Assembly (NCBI RefSeq): GCF_005222755.1
Contig: NZ_STGD01000018.1
Span: 30,226 to 94,225, forward strand
Length of the DNA stretch: 64,000 nucleotides
Reading direction: 5' to 3'
Source of the DNA: Roseomonas sp. HF4
Lineage (GTDB): Bacteria; Pseudomonadota; Alphaproteobacteria; Acetobacterales; Acetobacteraceae
Shown: positions 18,605 to 27,159 of the stretch, piece by piece
Position numbering within the stretch: the stretch's first letter is position 1
How the letters are laid out: the number at the start of each line of letters is the position of its first letter
Notes under the pieces: model-generated
The model's input: only the letters and a program-made list of their open reading frames with translations
What the model was told of the DNA's origin: nothing
Database searches by the model: none
Translations under genes and position numbers: made by a program

Positions 18605-19522
18605 TCAGCCCCTCCGGATCCGCGGGTCGAGCCACGCATTCGCGAGGTCCGCGAGCAGCGTCAGCACAACGTAGAACAGCGCAACCATCAGCAGGATGCC
18701 CTGCACGACGGGGAAGTCACGGCGCGAGATCGCCTCCCATGCGAGATACCCGATGCCCTGCAGCGCGAAGACCGTCTCGATCACGACCGAGCCCGACAGC
18801 ATGTTGCCGAACTGCACGGAGGACAGCGCCACCACCGGCACGATCGCGTTGCGCAGCGCGTGCTTGAACAGCACGACGCGCACCGGCAGCCCCTTGGCAT
18901 GCGCGGTGCGGATGTAGTCGGACTGCAGCACCTCGACCATGCCGCCGCGCGTGAGGCGCATCAGCACCGGCGCGGCGAACCAGCCGAGCGTCACCGCGGG
19001 AAGGACGAAGTGGCGCAGCGTGTCCGAGCCCGACACCGGCAGCCAGCCGAGCGTCAGCCCGAACAGGAAGATCATCAGCAGCCCGAACCAGAAATTCGGC
19101 ATCGCCTGGCCGAGCACCGCGAGGCCGAGCGCGGAGCGGTCCACCCAGGTGTTGCGCTTGAGCGCCGCCAGCACGCCAAGCGGGATCGAGATGCCGAGTG
19201 CGATGACGAGCCCGAGCCCCGCCAGCGTCAGCGTGTTCGGCAGCCGCGTCAGGATCAGCACCGACACGCTCTCGGGGTAGAACAGGGAGCGGCCGAGGTC
19301 GGCCTGCAGGGCCTTGAACAGCCATTCCAGGTATTGCACCACCAGCGGCCGGTCGAGGCCGAATTCGCGGCGGATGCGCTCGACATCCGCCGCCGAGGCA
19401 TCCTCGCCGGCCAGCGCCGCGGCCAGGTCGCCCGAGACGCGCAGCAGCATGAAGGCGATGGCCGAGACGGCCACCCCCACCACGATCGCGAGCGCGAGCC
19501 GCTTCAGGCCGAAGCGCAGCAC
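18605..19522 (-). CDS. Dipeptide/oligopeptide ABC transporter permease (DppB type)
   Basis: 305 aa and about six membrane helices. The N-terminal helix is followed by a periplasmic region with IRREFGLDRPLVVQYLEWL and ADLGRSLFY, the DppB/GsiC pattern. The EAA loop contains AHAKGLPVRVVLFKHALRNA. VIETVFALQGIGYLAWEAI matches the conserved VETVFxxPGxG segment. It starts 3 bp beyond the SBP stop and ends 4 bp before the next permease. With the DppC-type protein it forms the heterodimeric channel. Confidence 0.93.
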   Translation of the reverse strand: MLRFGLKRLALAIVVGVAVSAIAFMLLRVSGDLAAALAGEDASAADVERIRREFGLDRPLVVQYLEWLFKALQADLGRSLFYPESVSVLILTRLPNTLTLAGLGLVIALGISIPLGVLAALKRNTWVDRSALGLAVLGQAMPNFWFGLLMIFLFGLTLGWLPVSGSDTLRHFVLPAVTLGWFAAPVLMRLTRGGMVEVLQSDYIRTAHAKGLPVRVVLFKHALRNAIVPVVALSSVQFGNMLSGSVVIETVFALQGIGYLAWEAISRRDFPVVQGILLMVALFYVVLTLLADLANAWLDPRIRRG

Positions 19523-19525
19523 GCC

Positions 19526-21055
19526 TTAGGGCTTCCAGCGCGCGCGGTAGAAGCGCGGCACCTCGTCCGCCGCCGGCGTGAACTCCAGCTGCGAATTGAA
19601 CCCGTAGGTCAGCGGGAAGGTCCAGAGCGGCACCCAGAAGGCCTGCTCCGAGATCCGGCGCATCGCCTGGCCGTAGGCCTCGCGCCGCACCGCCGGGTCG
19701 GTCGAGCCGTCGGCGCGCTCGAGCGCTGCGATCACCTCAGGGTCGCGGTTGAGGTCGTCCGGCGATCCGCCGAAGAAGTAGGAGGTCGAGGCCGCCGCGT
19801 CATAGAGCGACGTCGAGCCCCAGGATCCATAGGCAAGGCGCACCTGGCCCTGCCGCACGCGGCTCTGGAAGGCGTCGTACTGCGTCCAGTTCAGGTTCAC
19901 GCGGATGCCGACGGCGCGGAGGTTGCCGATGATCGCCTCGCCCCAGGGGCGTTCGCGATAGGCAGCCATGTCGACCTCGAAGCCATTCGGGAAGCCGGCC
20001 TCGGCCAGCAGGGCGCGGGCGCGGTCGGGGTCGTAGGCGTATTGCGTGACACCGTCCTGCACGCAGCCGAACTGCTCGGGGTGGCAGGGCGTGTGCAGCG
20101 GGTCGGCGCCCTCGCCCACCAGGTTGCGCACGATGCCGGCACGGTCGATCGCGTGGTTCATCGCGCGGCGCACGCGGATGTCGCGGAAGGGGTTGGCTTC
20201 CGTGCCGGTTCGCCCGGCGCTGTCCATCTGCAGGTAGTGGAAGCGGATGGTGCCGCCGCTGACGATGGTGACGCCGCGTCGGCGCTGCAGGTTGCGCGCC
20301 TGGTCGGGCGGGATGCGCCAGATCCAGTCGACGCCGCCGGTCAGCAGCTCAGCCACGCGGGTGTTCTGTTCCGGCACGCGGCGGAACACGAGGCGCGCGA
20401 TCTGCGCCTGGCCCTTGGCGCCGCCGAAGTAGCGGTCGAAGCGTTCCATCACGATCTGCCGGCCGGGCGCGACCTCGGTCACGCGATACGGGCCGGTGCC
20501 GACCGGATGGCGGCCGAGCTCGTCGCCCCCCGTGCCGGTGAGCGTGCCGCGCGGCATGATCAGCAGCGAGGTCAGGTATTCCTGCCACGGCCCGAAATTC
20601 GGCGTCATGCGCAGCCGCACGGTACGGTTGTCCACCAGCTCCGAGCCCTGCACCCAGCTCACGCGGTTGAGGGAGACGACGCGGTTCGCGGAATTCGTCA
20701 TGTACTGGACGGTGGCGTGCACGTCGCGCGCATCGACCGTCTCGCCGTTATGCGCGACGATGCCTTCGCGCATGCGGATCTCGATGGTCTGGTTGTCGAC
20801 CAGTCGCACGGATTCCGCGAGGTGCGGGCGGTATTCGCCGGTCGCGGGGTCGCGGTAGGTCGGCGCGTCCCAGACATGGAAGCCGAGGATCACGCCTTCG
20901 CGCAGCGCGTTGTAGTACGGGTTCGGGTTCGCGGGCTCGCTGTCCGAGACCCAGCGCAGCGTGTTGGACGCCGGCTGGGCGAGGGCGGGCGCGCCGGCCA
21001 TGCAGATCGCGGCGAGCGCGGCGATGCCGCCGCCGATGCGGGCGATGCGTGTCAT
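19526..21055 (-). CDS. Dipeptide-type ABC transporter substrate-binding protein (SBP family 5)
   Basis: 509 aa from ATG 21055-21053. The signal peptide is about 1-26 (ending PALAQ). The open frame running upstream to 21523 is not coding. SBP_bac_5 features: VRLVDNQTIEIRMREGIVAH, RHPVGTGPYRVTE near residue 180 and a long duplicated cluster in the C-terminal lobe. Two cysteines (CHPEQFGC) could form a disulfide. First gene of the five-gene transporter operon, preceded by GGGAGG and AGAAGG ribosome sites and by a TTGGCA/TAGCGT promoter. Binds peptides or another medium-size ligand in the periplasm. Confidence 0.93.
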   Translation of the reverse strand: MTRIARIGGGIAALAAICMAGAPALAQPASNTLRWVSDSEPANPNPYYNALREGVILGFHVWDAPTYRDPATGEYRPHLAESVRLVDNQTIEIRMREGIVAHNGETVDARDVHATVQYMTNSANRVVSLNRVSWVQGSELVDNRTVRLRMTPNFGPWQEYLTSLLIMPRGTLTGTGGDELGRHPVGTGPYRVTEVAPGRQIVMERFDRYFGGAKGQAQIARLVFRRVPEQNTRVAELLTGGVDWIWRIPPDQARNLQRRRGVTIVSGGTIRFHYLQMDSAGRTGTEANPFRDIRVRRAMNHAIDRAGIVRNLVGEGADPLHTPCHPEQFGCVQDGVTQYAYDPDRARALLAEAGFPNGFEVDMAAYRERPWGEAIIGNLRAVGIRVNLNWTQYDAFQSRVRQGQVRLAYGSWGSTSLYDAAASTSYFFGGSPDDLNRDPEVIAALERADGSTDPAVRREAYGQAMRRISEQAFWVPLWTFPLTYGFNSQLEFTPAADEVPRFYRARWKP

Positions 21056-21083
21056 CCTTCTGGACCTCCCGGTTTGTCCCGGC

Positions 21084-21112
21084 ACGCTAGTCACGCAGCC
21101 GCGTCGTGCCAA
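21084..21112 (-). promoter_or_regulatory. Sigma-70-like promoter for the dipeptide ABC operon
   Basis: Read on the minus strand: TTGGCA (21112-21107), 17-base spacer, TAGCGT (21089-21084), 28 bp before the SBP start codon. The -10 hexamer and spacing are identical to the aldolase operon promoter at 14462-14490. Sequence-based inference. Confidence 0.45.
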
Positions 21113-21221
21113 GCCCGGGTTCCCTGAACGGCCGTGTATTGCATGATGGCGTCGAAGGTTCTTTGCTGTGCGGAACGCGACCGGTTCAGTCATCGGCTCA
21201 TTGCACGGGAGACTACGGACC

Positions 21222-22193
21222 ATGCGCCTTTCCCTCACGCGGCGGCATCTCGGGCAGGCGGTGCTCGGCGCCGGAACCCTCGCGGCACCGGGGCTGCGCG
21301 CGCAATCCTGGCCGTCGCGACCGATCCGCCTCGTCGTGCCCTTCCCGCCCGGCGGCGGCGTGGACGCGGTCGGGCGCATCCTGGCCGAGCCGCTCGGCGC
21401 CGCGCTCGGACAGCCCGTGGTGGTCGAGAACCGCGCCGGCGCGGGCGGCGCGATCGGCGTCGATTCCGTCGCCAAGGCCGTGCCCGACGGCCACACGCTC
21501 GCGATGGTCAGCCCCGGGAACATGACCGCGGGGCCGGTGGTACGCGCGACACCCTACGACCCCGAGGCACTCGGCTTCGTCACCATGGTGGCGCGCAGCC
21601 CGCTGCTGCTGGTCTGCCGCAATTCGCTGCCGGCGCCGGACCTCGCCGCCTTCGTAGCGCTGGTCAAGCGCCAGCCGGATGCGATCCGCTTCGCCTCCGG
21701 TGGCGTTGGCACCGGCACGCATCTCGCGGGCGAGTTGATGAACCTGCGCCTCGGCGTGCGCATGGTGCACGTGCCCTATCGCGGCACGGCGCCGGCGTTG
21801 ACCGACCTCATCGCCAACAACGTCGACATCTTCTTCAGCGACGCCTCCGCCTGGCCGATGGCACAGCAGGGGCAGCTGCGCCTGCTTGCCGTCTCATCCG
21901 CCGCGCGCTGGCCGACCTCGCCCGACACGCCCCCGGTCGGCAGCGTCGTGCCCGATTTCGACGTGTCGAACTGGTACGGCATGGTGGCGCCGCCCGGCAC
22001 GCCCGGGCCCATCCGCGACCGCATCGCGGCCGAGGTGGCGCGCATCCTCGCGGGCGAGGCGGCCGCGACGCCGCTCCGCCGTCTCGGCTTCGAGCCTGTG
22101 GCCATGACGCCCGCCGCCTTCGCAGCCCATGTGCGTGCCGAGACCGCCACCTGGCGCGGCGTGGTGCAGGCGGCCAACATCCGCGTCGAGTGA
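21222..22193 (+). CDS. Bug/TctC-family tripartite tricarboxylate transporter substrate-binding protein
   Basis: 323 aa from ATG 21222, with a Tat/Sec-like leader (MRLSLTRRHLGQAVLGAG, cleavage near RAQS). Bug-family hallmarks: RLVVPFPPGGGVDAVGR binds ligand carboxylates, VVVENRAGAGGAIGVD, and HVPYRGTAPALTDLIAN. Bug proteins bind small carboxylates, amino acids or nicotinate-like compounds in the periplasm and may feed TctAB carriers or sensors. No TctA/TctB genes are nearby. It sits directly before hyuA with a 31 bp gap, so it may deliver the substrate of the hydantoinase-type enzyme. Confidence 0.93.
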   Translation: MRLSLTRRHLGQAVLGAGTLAAPGLRAQSWPSRPIRLVVPFPPGGGVDAVGRILAEPLGAALGQPVVVENRAGAGGAIGVDSVAKAVPDGHTLAMVSPGNMTAGPVVRATPYDPEALGFVTMVARSPLLLVCRNSLPAPDLAAFVALVKRQPDAIRFASGGVGTGTHLAGELMNLRLGVRMVHVPYRGTAPALTDLIANNVDIFFSDASAWPMAQQGQLRLLAVSSAARWPTSPDTPPVGSVVPDFDVSNWYGMVAPPGTPGPIRDRIAAEVARILAGEAAATPLRRLGFEPVAMTPAAFAAHVRAETATWRGVVQAANIRVE

Positions 22194-22224
22194 TGCGGCG
22201 GCGACCACACGCCGGAAGGAGAGC

Positions 22225-24303
22225 ATGAGCAGCACCGCACGCCTGGCCGTCGACATCGGCGGCACATTCACCGATCTCGTGCTCGCGGTCCCGGGCCGGT
22301 CCCTTTCCGCCAAGCTGCTCACGACGCACGACGCGCCGGAACGCGCGGTGCTGGAGGGCACGGCGGCGATCCTGGCCGAGGTCGGCATCGCGGCCACCGA
22401 CCTCGCGCACGTCATCCACGGCACGACGCTGGCCACCAATGCGCTGATCGAACGCAAGGGCGCGGCCACCGCGCTGGTCACGACCGAAGGCTTCCGCGAT
22501 TCGCTCGAGATGGCCTACGAGCACCGCTTCGAGCAGTACGACCTGTACATGGAGCGCCCCGCGCCGCTGGTGCCGCGCCCCTGGCGCTTCGAGGTGCCGG
22601 AGCGCATCGCAGCCGACGGCGAGGTGCTGTTGCCGATGGAGGAAGCCGCGCTCGCGCGCATCGGCGCCGCCATCCGCACGGAAGGCATCCGCGCCGTCGC
22701 CGTCTGCTTCCTGCATGCCTACCAGAACGACGCGCACGAACGCCGTGCGCGCGAGATCCTGGCGCGTTTCCTGCCCGAGGAAGTGATCGCCCTGTCGTCC
22801 GAAGTCTGCCCGGAGATCCGCGAATACGAGCGCGCCTCGACCACTGTCGCCAACGCCTACGTATTGCCGCTGATGGAACGCTACCTCGGCGGGCTCGAGG
22901 ACGGGTTGCGGGCGATGGGCTGCGCGGGGCCGCTGCTGCTGATGATGTCCTCGGGCGGCATCACCACGGTCGGCACGGCGCGCCGCTTCCCGATTCGGCT
23001 GGTCGAGAGCGGGCCGGCGGGCGGCGCCATCCTGGCGCAGATCCTGGCCGCCGAGAACGGCATCGGGCGCGCGCTGGCCTTCGACATGGGCGGCACCACG
23101 GCCAAGATCACGCTGATCGACGACATGAAGCCGCAGCAGGCGCGGCACTTCGAGATCGCGCGCGCGGCGCGCTTCGTGAAGGGCAGCGGCATCCCGGTGC
23201 GCATCCCGGTCATCGACATGGTGGAGATCGGCGCCGGCGGCGGCTCGATCGCGCGCGTCGATGGCCTGAAGCGCATCACGGTCGGGCCGGACAGCGCGGG
23301 CTCCATGCCGGGGCCGGCCTGCTACGGGCGCGGCGGCACGCTGCCGACCGTGACGGATGCCGACCTTGTGCTCGCCTGGATCGACCCCGCGCGCTTCGCG
23401 GGCGGGCAGATCACGCTCGACGCGCCGGCGGCGGGCGCGGCGGTGGTGGCCGCGGTCGCGGCGCCGCTCGGCATGGCGCCCGATGCCGCCGCGCTCGGCA
23501 TCACCGAGATCGTGACCGAGACGATGGCAAGTGCTGCCCGCGTCCACGCCGTCGAGAACGGCAAGGAGACCGCCGGGCGCACCATGATCGCCTTCGGCGG
23601 CGCGGCGCCGCTGCACGCGGCGCGCATGGCGCAGAAGCTCGGCATGGATCGGGTGCTGGTGCCGGTCGGCGCCGGCGTCGGCTCGGCGCACGGCTTCCTC
23701 GCCGCGCCGATCGGCTACGAGGTGGTGCGCACGCGCCTCGTGCCGCTGGCGTCCTTCGACGCCGCGCTCGTGAACGGGCTGTTCGACGCCATGCGGGGGG
23801 AGGCGGAGGCGGTGGTGCGGCTCGGCGCGCCCGGGGCCGTGCTGCGCGAGGAACGCACCGCCTTCATGCGCTATCGCGGCCAGGGCCACGAGGTCGCGGT
23901 CGCGTTGCCCGACGGCCCTTATGGAGGGAACGGCGCAGCCATGCTGAAGGCGGCGTTCGAGGCGACCTACCACGCGCTCTATGGCCGCACGATCCCGAAG
24001 CTGGAGATCGAGGCGCTGACCTGGACGCTGGCGCTCTCCGAGGCCAGGCCGCTGCCCGCGCGCCTGGCCGATGCGCCGCCCGCCGCCGCGCCGGCACCGT
24101 CCGGCAGGCGCCGCATCATCGACCCCGGCACGGGGGAGGCGGCCGAGGCCGCGCTGTATGACCGCGCCGCCCTGCCCCCCGGGGCGCGGATCGACGGCCC
24201 GGCGGTGATCCTGGAAGCCGAGACCTCCACGCTGGTGCCGGCGGGCTTCCGCGCCGGGCCCAACGCAGCCGGCCACATCCTGATCGAGAGGATCGCGACA
24301 TGA
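22225..24303 (+). CDS. hyuA: Hydantoinase/oxoprolinase-family protein HyuA (ATP-dependent subunit A)
   Basis: 692 aa from ATG 22225, preceded by GGAAGGAG. An ASKHA ATPase fold is seen from LAVDIGGTFTDLVLAV (phosphate-1 loop, about 7-22), HGTTLATNALIERKG, ESGPAGGAI and FDMGGTTAKITLID (phosphate-2). The hydantoinase_A core contains VIDMVEIGAGGGSIA. HyuA-type subunits phosphorylate and open lactam rings (N-methylhydantoin, 5-oxoproline) or act in acetone/acetophenone carboxylases together with HyuB. The gene overlaps hyuB by 4 bp. The exact substrate is unknown. Confidence 0.93.
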   Translation: MSSTARLAVDIGGTFTDLVLAVPGRSLSAKLLTTHDAPERAVLEGTAAILAEVGIAATDLAHVIHGTTLATNALIERKGAATALVTTEGFRDSLEMAYEHRFEQYDLYMERPAPLVPRPWRFEVPERIAADGEVLLPMEEAALARIGAAIRTEGIRAVAVCFLHAYQNDAHERRAREILARFLPEEVIALSSEVCPEIREYERASTTVANAYVLPLMERYLGGLEDGLRAMGCAGPLLLMMSSGGITTVGTARRFPIRLVESGPAGGAILAQILAAENGIGRALAFDMGGTTAKITLIDDMKPQQARHFEIARAARFVKGSGIPVRIPVIDMVEIGAGGGSIARVDGLKRITVGPDSAGSMPGPACYGRGGTLPTVTDADLVLAWIDPARFAGGQITLDAPAAGAAVVAAVAAPLGMAPDAAALGITEIVTETMASAARVHAVENGKETAGRTMIAFGGAAPLHAARMAQKLGMDRVLVPVGAGVGSAHGFLAAPIGYEVVRTRLVPLASFDAALVNGLFDAMRGEAEAVVRLGAPGAVLREERTAFMRYRGQGHEVAVALPDGPYGGNGAAMLKAAFEATYHALYGRTIPKLEIEALTWTLALSEARPLPARLADAPPAAAPAPSGRRRIIDPGTGEAAEAALYDRAALPPGARIDGPAVILEAETSTLVPAGFRAGPNAAGHILIERIAT

Positions 24304-26012
24304 GCCGCCCGCTCAACGAGATCGAGGTCCAGATCCTCTGGAACCGCCTGCTCTCGGTCGTCGAGGAACAGGCGCAGACGCTGGTGCGCACGGCCTTCAG
24401 CACCGCGGCGCGCGAGGCGGGCGACATCTCGGCCGGCGTCTTTGACATGCGGGGGCGGATGCTCGCGCAGGCGGTCACGGGCACGCCAGGACACATCAAT
24501 TCCATGGCGCGCTCGGTCGTGCATTTCCTCGATGCCTTCCCGGCGGAGACGCTGAAGGACGGGGATGTCCTCATCACCAACGACCCCTGGAAGGGCACGG
24601 GGCACCTGTTCGACCTGACGGTGGTGACGCCGATCTTCCTGGACGGCGTCCCCGTCGCGCTGTTCGCCTCGACGACCCATGTGGTCGACATCGGCGGGCT
24701 CGGCGTCAGCGCCGAAGGGCGGCAAGTGTACCATGAGGGCCTTTACATCCCGCTGATGTACCTGGCGCGGGAAGGGCAGATGAACGATGACCTGCTCGGC
24801 ATGGTGCGCGCCAATGTGCGGGAGCCCGTGCAGGTGGTGGGCGACATCTACGCGCTGGTCGCCTGCAACGCGACCGGCGGCCGGCGGCTGCTCGAGATGA
24901 TGCGCGACTTCCGCCTCGCGGATCTCGGCCTGCTGGGGGAGGAGATCATCTCCCGCAGCCGCCGCGGCATGGCGGAGGTGATCGCGAAACTGCCGCAGGG
25001 GACGTGGTCGGCATCCATGACGATCGACGGCTTCGAGGCGCCGGTCACGCTGGCCGCGACGCTCACCATCGCGGCCGACCGCGTGCTGGTGGACTACGCG
25101 GGCACCTCGGGCCTGTCGCGCTACGCCATCAACTGCCCGATCTGCTACACGGAAGCCTATACCAGCTTCGGCGTGAAGGCGGCGCTGGCGCCCTGGATCC
25201 CGAACAACACCGGCACGCTCGATGCCGTGGTCGTGACGGCGCCGGAGAACACCATCGTCAACGCGCCGCATCCGGCCGCGGTCTATGCGCGGTCGGTCAT
25301 CGGCCACATGCTGCCCGACGTCGTCTATGGCTGCCTCGACCAGGCGCTGCCCGACACCGTGCCGGCGGAGGGCACCTCGAGCCTCTGGAACCTCAGCCTG
25401 CTGGCCGGGCACGGGCTGACGGGCACCGAGGGCAGCGCGGTGCGCGCCTTCAACGTCACCACCTTCCATTCCGGCGGCGCGGGCGCGCGGCCGCGGCAGG
25501 ACGGGCTCTCGGCCACGCCCTTCCCGTCGGGCGTGCGCAACGTGCCGGTCGAGATCACGGAAGCGATCACGCCGCTCGTGGTCTGGCGGAAGGAATTGCG
25601 CGCGGGGTCGGGCGGCGCGGGGCGGCAGCGCGGCGGGCTCGGCCAGCGGATGGAGATCGCGAACCGCGACGCCGCCGCCTTCGGCATCCAGGCGCGGTTC
25701 GAGCGCGGCGTCTATCCGGCCCGTGGGCGGAGTGGCGGCGCGCCGGGGGCGAAAGGTCGGCTGTCGCTGGCCTCGGGCGCCGCGTTGCCGATCAAAGGGC
25801 TGCAGATCGTGCCCCCTGGCGACCGCCTGGTGGTCGAGATGCCGGGCGGCGGGGGCTATGGCGACCCGCTGGCGCGCGACCCGGCCGAGGTCGCGCGCGA
25901 CGTGCGCTACGGCCTGATCGCCCCCGAACAGGCGGCGGCCGATTACGGCGTCGTGCTGACCGCGGCAGGCGAGGTGGACGCCGCCGCCACCGCGCGGCGC
26001 CGGGGCGCTTGA
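24300..26012 (+). CDS. hyuB: Hydantoinase/oxoprolinase-family protein HyuB (subunit B)
   Basis: 570 aa, ATG 24300 overlapping the hyuA stop (ATGA). Hydantoinase_B family from end to end: EIEVQILWNRLLSVVEEQ at the N terminus, TPGHINSM, DVLITNDPWKGTGHLFD and GGAGRQRGGLGQRM near residue 440. The C-terminal GGGGYGDPLARDP is a strong family marker. It forms the heteromeric catalytic complex with HyuA in the cytosol. Full-length compared with homologues. It ends 55 bp before the DapA-like gene, a gap holding a palindrome and possible promoter. Confidence 0.93.
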   Translation: MSRPLNEIEVQILWNRLLSVVEEQAQTLVRTAFSTAAREAGDISAGVFDMRGRMLAQAVTGTPGHINSMARSVVHFLDAFPAETLKDGDVLITNDPWKGTGHLFDLTVVTPIFLDGVPVALFASTTHVVDIGGLGVSAEGRQVYHEGLYIPLMYLAREGQMNDDLLGMVRANVREPVQVVGDIYALVACNATGGRRLLEMMRDFRLADLGLLGEEIISRSRRGMAEVIAKLPQGTWSASMTIDGFEAPVTLAATLTIAADRVLVDYAGTSGLSRYAINCPICYTEAYTSFGVKAALAPWIPNNTGTLDAVVVTAPENTIVNAPHPAAVYARSVIGHMLPDVVYGCLDQALPDTVPAEGTSSLWNLSLLAGHGLTGTEGSAVRAFNVTTFHSGGAGARPRQDGLSATPFPSGVRNVPVEITEAITPLVVWRKELRAGSGGAGRQRGGLGQRMEIANRDAAAFGIQARFERGVYPARGRSGGAPGAKGRLSLASGAALPIKGLQIVPPGDRLVVEMPGGGGYGDPLARDPAEVARDVRYGLIAPEQAAADYGVVLTAAGEVDAAATARRRGA

Positions 26013-26052
26013 CCTCCGGCCTGCCGCCGCGTAAGTAACCAGGTAGTTACTT
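26009..26052 (+). promoter_or_regulatory. Possible promoter plus perfect palindromic operator before the DapA-like gene
   Basis: AAGTAAC (26033-26039) and GTTACTT (26046-26052) form a perfect 7-bp inverted repeat around a 6-bp centre. A TTGACC at 26009-26014 lies 17 bp before TAAGTA at 26032-26037, so the palindrome would overlap the -10 region, the usual place for a repressor site. It is the most AT-rich stretch between the two genes. The shape resembles operators of MarR/HxlR-class winged-helix regulators, but no such regulator is encoded in the window. Confidence 0.5.
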
Positions 26053-26067
26053 CGCGGGAGAGAAGCG

Positions 26068-27147
26068 TTGGGTCTGCGCTGGCAGGATTGGCCGGACGGC
26101 CTTGCCGCACGCCTCAGGGGCGGCTGCGCCATCCCCGCGCATCCTCTGGCGCTGCATGCCGACCGCACGCTGGACGCGCGGCGGCAGCGGGCCCTGTCGC
26201 GCTACTACCTCGATGCCGGCGCGGGCGGGCTCGCGGTCGGCGTGCACACCACGCAATTCGCGATCCGGTACCGCGGCCTCTACGAGCCGGTGCTGCGCAT
26301 CGCGGCGGAAGCCGCGTCCGCACATGCGTCGGCGGAAGCGGCGGCGGCGCAGCCGCGCACGCCGATCCTCGTGGCCGGCGCGATCGGGCGCACGGCGCAG
26401 GCGGTAGCCGAGGCGCGGGTCGCGCGCGGGCTCGGCTATCATGCGGTCCTGTTGTCGCTGGCCGCCTGGAAGGGCGCGTCCGAGGACGAGATCGTCGCGC
26501 ATTGCGCGGCCGTCGCGGTCGAGATGCCGCTCTTCGGCTTCTACCTCCAGCCCGCGGTGGGCGGCGTGGCGCTGCCGGCGTCGTTCTGGCGGCGCTTCGC
26601 GGCGATCGACAACGTCGTCGCCATCAAGATCGCGCCCTTCAACCGGTATGCAACGCTCGACGTGCTGCGCGGCGTGCTGGAGGCGGGCGCGGCCGACCGC
26701 ATCGCGCTCTACACCGGCAATGACGACCATATCGTGGCCGACCTGCTGACACCTTTCACGCTGGCGCATGGCGGGCACGCCACGACGCTGCGCATCGTCG
26801 GCGGGCTGCTCGGGCACTGGTCGGTCTGGACGCGCGCGGCGGTGGAGTTGCAGGCACGCTGCCGCGCCGTGGCCGGCGACATTCCCGCCGACCTGCTCGC
26901 GCTCGACGCCGCGGTGACCGAGATGAACGCCGCCGTCTTCGACGTCGCGCACGATTTCCACGGCGTCATCGCCGGCTGCCACGAGGTGCTGCACCGCCAG
27001 GGCCTGCTCGAAGGCATATGGTGCCTGGACGAGCACGAGGCGCTCTCGCCCGGCCAGGCCGACCTGCTCACCGCGGTGGTCGAACGCTACCCGCAGCTGA
27101 CGGACGACGCCTTCGTCCGCGACAACCTGCATCGCTGGCTTTCCTAG
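26068..27147 (+). CDS. Dihydrodipicolinate synthase (DapA)-family aldolase/lyase
   Basis: 359 aa starting at TTG 26068, with GGGAGAG upstream; no ATG fits. DHDPS/N-acetylneuraminate lyase-type TIM barrel with a long C-terminal extension. The Schiff-base lysine is likely in VVAIKIAPFN (about 190-200), and the stacking Tyr in FGFYLQPA (about 158). Class I enzymes of this group join or split pyruvate and aldehydes, or dehydrate sugar acids. It leads the set with an oxidoreductase, DUF993 protein and isomerase, so a lyase role in sugar-acid or cyclitol breakdown is more likely than lysine synthesis. Substrate unknown. Confidence 0.85.
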   Translation: MGLRWQDWPDGLAARLRGGCAIPAHPLALHADRTLDARRQRALSRYYLDAGAGGLAVGVHTTQFAIRYRGLYEPVLRIAAEAASAHASAEAAAAQPRTPILVAGAIGRTAQAVAEARVARGLGYHAVLLSLAAWKGASEDEIVAHCAAVAVEMPLFGFYLQPAVGGVALPASFWRRFAAIDNVVAIKIAPFNRYATLDVLRGVLEAGAADRIALYTGNDDHIVADLLTPFTLAHGGHATTLRIVGGLLGHWSVWTRAAVELQARCRAVAGDIPADLLALDAAVTEMNAAVFDVAHDFHGVIAGCHEVLHRQGLLEGIWCLDEHEALSPGQADLLTAVVERYPQLTDDAFVRDNLHRWLS

Positions 27148-27159
27148 GGAACACGACAC

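Noticed and set aside
18494..21127. 877-residue plus-strand open frame opposite the dipeptide operon
   Set aside because: Covers parts of three well-supported genes on the other strand and has shadow-like composition with no domain.
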